DNA of 35,179 nucleotides from a virus. The notes beneath the pieces are model-generated. The model was given only the letters and a program-made list of their open reading frames with translations. It searched no databases and was not told the origin of the DNA. Where the stretch lies: positions 1 to 35,179 of the IMG/VR virus record IMGVR_UViG_3300006754_000062; one strand, given 5' to 3'. This document shows positions 32,205 through 35,179 of the stretch, piece after piece. Each line of letters opens with the position of its first letter. Position 1 is the first letter of the stretch. Both the position numbers and the translations under genes were made by a program.

Positions 32205-32234
32205 TTTGTATATTGTCTAAAAATCGTATATTTG
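32205..32234 (+). promoter_or_regulatory. Early promoter P1 (TTTG-N18-TATATTTG)
   Basis: TTTG (32205-32208) and TATATTTG (32227-32234). The core GTCTAAnnnTCGTATATTTGTAG recurs at promoter P2 (33230-33251). It drives the 231-residue gene through a ~155 nt leader. The leader has a hairpin AAAC-(A)-AGGG-GAAA-CCCT-GTTT (32241-32261) and the TGTCTCG hairpin. Confidence 0.8.
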
Positions 32235-32335
32235 TAGGACAAACAAGGGGAAACCCTGTTTATATTTGTTCTTTGACTTACTGAAAAAATTGATTTAATT
32301 ATAGAGGGAAACCTATATAATAACAATTTCCTAAT

Positions 32336-32355
32336 TTGTCTCGTTAGCGAGACAA
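32336..32355. repeat. Perfect hairpin TTGTCTCG-TTAG-CGAGACAA
   Basis: A perfect 8-bp stem with a 4-nt loop in the leader of the 231-residue gene, 42 nt before its ATG. Same stem as at 13187, 32009 (one mismatch) and 33345, with a different loop each time. Not followed by a T-tract here, so it is not a simple terminator. Confidence 0.8.
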
Positions 32356-32396
32356 TAAATAACTAAAAAATTAACTAAAATTTAAAATTTATTATT

Positions 32397-33092
32397 ATGG
32401 AAAACTCAATTATAAAGAATCTAAATTCAAGCGAAAGAGCATTTTTTAACATTACTAAAGTTAAGCGAGTGGTAAACCTTGAGAAAATAGGACAATTAAA
32501 ACAAGATATTGAGAACAGGCAAACAAGTTTGTTCGAGTCATCTGTTGAGATGTCCAAAATCGTTAACAAGGCGTACAAATGGTTTAAAACTGCTGAAAGC
32601 AAAGAAGCTAGAAAGGAGCACGGAATCGAATTAACTTTGGCTGAATTTGGTACAAAGGGGTTCGGATATTCTCGAAGCCAATTTAATAAACTCAAAACAA
32701 TGGGGCAAAATATCGAAGATGATGCAAAAAATTGGAAAAAAGAATATAACGACAGAGTGAAAAGCGAACGAGAAAGCGGAGAAAATCCTCAATTAAGTAT
32801 TGAGGGGTTTAATTCCTTTGTTAGAAGTGAGAAGGCGACAGGGGGAAGTTCACCACTTGCACAGACTCGAAGCACAGGAAACACTAAAAACGTGTTTACC
32901 TGTACTGCTCAAGCTGATTTTATTGACGGATTGACTAGAAATTTTGCGTTAAGAATAACGCCAAACGGAGAAGTTAAGACCTCAAACAGTCAGCAGGAAT
33001 TACAAAAGGTTGTTAAATTCATTAAGGAAGCAATGAGAAGCGAAGCACAAAGAATCGCACAAGCTGAACTAATGAACGCTGAAACCGAATAG
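32397..33092 (+). CDS. Early-type protein of unknown function (231 aa)
   Basis: A protein of 231 residues. N-terminal ~150 residues are helical and charged: SERAFFNITKVKRVVNLEKI, EMSKIVNKAYKWFK, then FGYSRSQFNKLKTMGQNIED, a helix-turn-helix-like stretch. A hydrophilic linker follows (KATGGSSPLAQTRSTGNTKN). The C-terminal ~65 residues (VFTCTAQADFIDGLTRNFAL, then EAMRSEAQRIAQAEL) form a separate small domain. Base composition is higher in GC than its neighbours. It has its own promoter, a long structured leader and a strong terminator, so it is an independent unit, possibly a regulator, replication or partition-type DNA-binding protein. No family recognised. Confidence 0.75.
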   Translation: MENSIIKNLNSSERAFFNITKVKRVVNLEKIGQLKQDIENRQTSLFESSVEMSKIVNKAYKWFKTAESKEARKEHGIELTLAEFGTKGFGYSRSQFNKLKTMGQNIEDDAKNWKKEYNDRVKSERESGENPQLSIEGFNSFVRSEKATGGSSPLAQTRSTGNTKNVFTCTAQADFIDGLTRNFALRITPNGEVKTSNSQQELQKVVKFIKEAMRSEAQRIAQAELMNAETE

Positions 33093-33107
33093 AGATTAAA
33101 ACCATTA

Positions 33108-33138
33108 AAAAGGGGGCTAAATAGCCCCTTTTTTTTTG
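33108..33138 (+). terminator. Rho-independent terminator
   Basis: GGGGCT-AAAT-AGCCCC (33113-33128) flanked by A-tract and a run of nine or more T, starting 16 nt after the stop of the 231-residue gene. Confidence 0.93.
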
Positions 33139-33164
33139 CCCTTTTTTTGATCCTGTACTATAAT

Positions 33165-33201
33165 AATTAAGTGCAAGCCAATTAATGAAGTGTAAGCCAA
33201 T
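33165..33201 (+). repeat. 18-bp near-direct repeat
   Basis: AATTAAGTGCAAGCCAAT (33165-33182) and AATGAAGTGTAAGCCAAT (33184-33201), two mismatches, period 19. They lie just upstream of promoter P2, where an activator or repressor could bind. Confidence 0.7.
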
Positions 33202-33217
33202 AATACCCCTTTAATAG

Positions 33218-33249
33218 TTTGGTAGTGTCGTCTAATTGTCGTATATTTG
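33218..33249 (+). promoter_or_regulatory. Early promoter P2 (TTTG-N20-TATATTTG)
   Basis: TTTG (33218-33221) and TATATTTG (33242-33249), 20 nt apart, in a core almost the same as P1. It is followed directly by the hairpin and U-tract at 33263-33345. Confidence 0.8.
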
Positions 33250-33254
33250 TAGTA

Positions 33255-33345
33255 TAACAAATGAGGGTAGAATGTATGATTAACATAGCTATTAATAAGG
33301 GGTTATTATTAATTACATCTCATACATTTTACCTCTTTGTTTTTT
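33255..33345 (+). ncRNA. Candidate small RNA or attenuator leader
   Basis: Downstream of P2, arms 33263-33279 and 33320-33335 pair over 16 positions (one G bulge, one G·U), enclosing a second stem ATTAATAA/TTATTAAT (33291-33298, 33306-33313). The structure is followed at once by TTTGTTTTTT (33336-33345). A transcript starting near 33255 would thus end after ~90 nt as a long hairpin, or be attenuated before the micro-ORFs. No open frame of useful length lies in it. Confidence 0.55.
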
Positions 33346-33362
33346 GTCTCGTCGGCGAGACA
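33345..33362. repeat. Hairpin TGTCTCG-TCGG-CGAGACA
   Basis: A perfect 7-bp stem that directly follows the U-tract at 33336. Same stem as at 13187 and 32337. The ~87 nt between it and the micro-ORF at 33450 show no gene. Confidence 0.8.
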
Positions 33363-33449
33363 TTTAGTTTAAATTTTTGTTGGTTCGGGTTGTGTTGTTC
33401 GCTTGGGGATGGGCAATATAACTCGTACTAACTTTTAAAAGCTTAGAAT

Positions 33450-33515
33450 ATGGAATTTATAATTTTAATACTAATATGGATAACAGTAAAAATAGCAGAG
33501 CAACACGCTATATAA
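33450..33515 (+). CDS. Single-helix membrane micropeptide (21 aa)
   Basis: MEFIILILIWITVKIAEQHA followed by I and stop. One hydrophobic helix. It overlaps the next frame by 40 nt. Low certainty because of its length, but the start context (AATATGGA) matches other plus-strand genes. Confidence 0.4.
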   Translation: MEFIILILIWITVKIAEQHAI

Positions 33516-33631
33516 ATCAAGATAAAGAAGATAGAATCAATCAACTATCTTTAATTATTCACAATGCCAGAATATATGGTGTTGAGGTTAAACAAGAATG
33601 GTTAAACGAATTAAACGAATTAAGCCAATGA
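33476..33631 (+). CDS. Small charged protein (51 aa)
   Basis: MDNSKNSRATRYINQDKEDR, then INQLSLIIHNARIYGVEVKQ. Helical and hydrophilic. The stop overlaps the next ATG (ATGA at 33628), which supports it. Function unknown. Confidence 0.55.
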   Translation: MDNSKNSRATRYINQDKEDRINQLSLIIHNARIYGVEVKQEWLNELNELSQ

Positions 33632-33789
33632 TTACAGACTTAAACAAAATAGTAAGAAAAGTACACGAATATCAACATGGACTTGGAAATAAAAAGGTAT
33701 TGGAAAAGGACTTTAAGAAAGTGTACGCAAAAATAGAATCGTTAATGGACGATCTTGAAAAAATAATCTATAAAAACAAATACTTATGA
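33628..33789 (+). CDS. Small helical protein (53 aa)
   Basis: I choose the ATG at 33628 because it overlaps the preceding stop (ATGA). An in-frame ATG at 33598 would add ten residues inside the upstream gene. MITDLNKIVRKVHEYQHGLG, then a Lys/Asp/Glu helix to the end. The stop overlaps the next ATG. Function unknown. Confidence 0.6.
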   Translation: MITDLNKIVRKVHEYQHGLGNKKVLEKDFKKVYAKIESLMDDLEKIIYKNKYL

Positions 33790-34190
33790 AATACTTAACA
33801 GAATATATGGAAGCCAAGCAAGACAAACTATTCAAAAAGCATAGTGTGTTTTTTGCATTTAACGACGATCAATTTGAAGAGGGCATGAAGAAGCACTCTA
33901 TATCATCTAAAACCAAACTAACTTCATTAGGCAGTGGAATGTATTGCCCAAAGGTTGAAGCGAAAGAGTTTGTAGGAGAGCATTTAAAGGTATACGAGCA
34001 ATGTATACGGCAAGATGTGAGAGAAAATGGAAAGAAACGGATAGCACTAAGAGAGTTGGCTAACCACGAATGTTTTTGGACAGGCACGATTCATGATTGT
34101 GTGGAGAAGTTAGCAGACTATCCGATAAGTGAAAAATTAATCCTGCAAGTTTATAGAGACAACTATAAAGAGCAGACAAAACATTTTTAA
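33786..34190 (+). CDS. Conserved-type phage protein of unknown function (134 aa)
   Basis: A protein of 134 residues. It begins MKYLTEYMEAKQDKLFKKHS and VFFAFNDDQFEEGMKKH, then TSLGSGMYCPKVEAKEF and ALRELANHECFWTGTIHDCV. The FFAFxxxQFEEG start with a later ANHExFWTG segment is one I associate with small early proteins of Bacteroidetes phages. Alpha/beta, no membrane segment. It starts by ATGA overlap. Function unknown. Confidence 0.7.
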   Translation: MKYLTEYMEAKQDKLFKKHSVFFAFNDDQFEEGMKKHSISSKTKLTSLGSGMYCPKVEAKEFVGEHLKVYEQCIRQDVRENGKKRIALRELANHECFWTGTIHDCVEKLADYPISEKLILQVYRDNYKEQTKHF

Positions 34191-34192
34191 TT

Positions 34193-34321
34193 ATGGAATT
34201 ACAAGACTTATATATCTTTTATCTTAAAAATTGTATAGATGAAGATAAGAACGAAATACCTTTATCTTATAAAGAATGGGTGCTTAATCATGGGAAACAA
34301 GAAATAGAATTTAATAAATAA
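34193..34321 (+). CDS. Tiny acidic protein (42 aa)
   Basis: MELQDLYIFYLKNCIDEDKN, then PLSYKEWVLNHGKQEIE. Its ATG lies 3 nt after the previous stop, in the ATTATGGA context common to plus-strand genes here. Function unknown. Confidence 0.55.
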   Translation: MELQDLYIFYLKNCIDEDKNEIPLSYKEWVLNHGKQEIEFNK

Positions 34322-34333
34322 ACTTATAAAGTT

Positions 34334-34411
34334 ATGATTTCAGAAATACTAATAATCGTAGGGATATACTGCATATTATTTGTAATGTGTAGCAATGTAA
34401 TTAATAAATAA
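34334..34411 (+). CDS. Single-helix membrane micropeptide (25 aa)
   Basis: MISEILIIVGIYCILFVMCS followed by NVINK. One hydrophobic helix with two Cys. Third micropeptide of this kind on the plus strand. Low certainty because of length. Confidence 0.45.
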   Translation: MISEILIIVGIYCILFVMCSNVINK

Positions 34412-34417
34412 TAAAAT

Positions 34418-34543
34418 ATGGAAGAAGTATTAAAAAAATTAAGAGAATTAAGGGATAACACCCCGTGCAATGAAGATTCGGAAGGGTATTGTGGGTGTGA
34501 GAAGTTTGATGAAATAATTGATATGATAATAAATAATAACTAA
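34418..34543 (+). CDS. Tiny protein with Cys cluster (41 aa)
   Basis: MEEVLKKLRELRDNTPCNED, then SEGYCGCEKFDEIIDMI. The C-x(9)-CGC arrangement may bind a metal. Start context AATATGGA matches its neighbours. Function unknown. Confidence 0.5.
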   Translation: MEEVLKKLRELRDNTPCNEDSEGYCGCEKFDEIIDMIINNN

Positions 34544-34558
34544 ATAAATTTTAAAACT

Positions 34559-34948
34559 ATGGGTAGATACTATTCAGGCGATATAGACGGAAAGTTTTGG
34601 TTCGCCGTACAAAGCAGTGATTGTGCAGACCGATTTGGCTCTGCAGGTACACAAAATTATTTAAACTATTGGTTTGATGAAAGCCATATAGAAGAAATAA
34701 AAGATGAGATTAAGCAAATCAAAAAGAACATTGGAAAGAAAGAGATGAAGCTGATGGATAAATTCTTCAAAGAAAACAATGGGTATAATGATGAAATGTT
34801 AATTGAGTTTTTTGAGAAAGAGGGCTGTCCTAAAGATAGCAGGGATATTAAATATATGCTAGAAGAATATGCAGATTTGGGAATGGGGAAAAAGATATTA
34901 AAGTGTGTTAAAGATCAGGGAGAGTGTTCATTTGAAGCAGAATTATAA
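34559..34948 (+). CDS. Phage protein of unknown function (129 aa)
   Basis: A protein of 129 residues. It begins MGRYYSGDIDGKFWFAVQSS and DCADRFGSAGTQNYLNYWF, a start I recall from uncharacterised early proteins of other phages. Then a charged coiled coil (HIEEIKDEIKQIKKNIGKKE) and a helical C-terminus with five Cys in the whole chain. No catalytic site recognised. Confidence 0.7.
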   Translation: MGRYYSGDIDGKFWFAVQSSDCADRFGSAGTQNYLNYWFDESHIEEIKDEIKQIKKNIGKKEMKLMDKFFKENNGYNDEMLIEFFEKEGCPKDSRDIKYMLEEYADLGMGKKILKCVKDQGECSFEAEL

Positions 34949-34975
34949 TGTAAAAGAAATATAAATAAATAAATT

Positions 34976-35170
34976 ATGGATAAGAAAATAACAACAGACT
35001 TAGGAAGTCAAATAAAAAGCTATATAAGGTGGTATCAAGAAGATTGTACAGACCCACACGATGAATTAGAATGGTTAATTAATCTTGTAATAGATAGTGG
35101 TGGTAAACAAAAAGATGAGATGATACAAGTGTTAGAAGATAATTATAATTGGTGCAAATCAAATAAATAA
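34976..35170 (+). CDS. Small helical protein (64 aa)
   Basis: MDKKITTDLGSQIKSYIRWY, then DPHDELEWLINLVIDSGGKQ. Helical and acidic. The upstream AAATAAATAAATT is the A/T-rich start context used by this gene block. Function unknown. Confidence 0.6.
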   Translation: MDKKITTDLGSQIKSYIRWYQEDCTDPHDELEWLINLVIDSGGKQKDEMIQVLEDNYNWCKSNK

Positions 35171-35174
35171 AATT

Positions 35175-35179
35175 ATGGA
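35175..35179 (+). CDS. Start of a further gene, cut by the window edge
   Basis: Only ATGGA is seen, preceded by AAATAAATAAAATT, the same context as the genes just upstream. Inferred from context alone. Confidence 0.35.

Noticed and set aside
32093-32326. Minus-strand frame of 77 residues upstream of the 231-aa gene.
   Set aside because: It runs antisense through promoter P1 and its leader hairpin and lacks protein-like composition.
1-35179. CRISPR array, tRNA genes, integrase, transposase or attachment site.
   Set aside because: No regularly spaced repeats, no cloverleaf candidate and no recombinase-type protein was seen; the phage looks virulent on this evidence.

Overview
The window looks like part of a tailed phage genome with a podovirus-type, crAss-like virion gene set that infects a Bacteroidetes host, probably a marine flavobacterium. 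No virion or replication gene here is of host type. The host guess rests on three things seen in the sequence. The base composition is AT-rich. Start codons lack Shine-Dalgarno sites and sit in A/T-rich context. Boxes of the Bacteroidetes promoter form TAnnTTTG, some with TTTG 17-20 nt upstream, stand in front of many genes. The crAss-like placement rests on my recognition of the terminase, portal, major capsid, connector and giant tail proteins and their order. I could not run a search.

Layout. Nearly everything from 1 to 31.1 kb is on the minus strand and is transcribed right to left. Starting from the right these are: groEL then groES (31.1-29.2 kb); a string of tiny basic or Cys-rich proteins and one virion-like protein (28.8-27.1 kb); a probable lysis and envelope block with an outer-membrane barrel, a spanin-like protein, a thioredoxin-like protein, an M15 peptidase and a holin (27.1-24.6 kb); five short fibre-like proteins that include a duplicated two-gene cassette (24.3-21.7 kb); a tandem GroES-like protein; a terminase small-subunit candidate and TerL; portal, scaffold and major capsid protein, closed by a strong terminator at 13.2 kb; an array of nine ~100-residue paralogues that includes a duplicated three-gene cassette (12.4-9.2 kb); two connector/ring candidates; a 1918-residue tail protein; and a further tail protein that runs off the left edge.

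From 31.3 kb rightward the plus strand carries short early-type genes: a 231-residue protein closed by a classic terminator, micro-ORFs encoding single membrane helices, and small uncharacterised proteins with overlapping starts and stops. A winged-helix gene at 28.8 kb is also on the plus strand. Intergenic DNA between 31.1 and 33.45 kb is dense in signals: five TCGACA repeats, four TTTG/TATATTTG promoters, a recurrent TGTCTCG-N4-CGAGACA hairpin, a GC-rich repeat patch, and a promoter-hairpin-U-tract unit that could be a small RNA.

The most interesting theme is protein folding. One phage encodes a full GroEL, a shortened GroES without the roof loop, and a separate protein that reads as two fused GroES-like barrels beside the terminase. 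The second theme is growth of virion surface proteins by duplication of whole gene cassettes (CBA-CBA and XY-XY). The third is two promoter subclasses, TATCTTTG for virion genes and TATATTTG for chaperonin and early genes.
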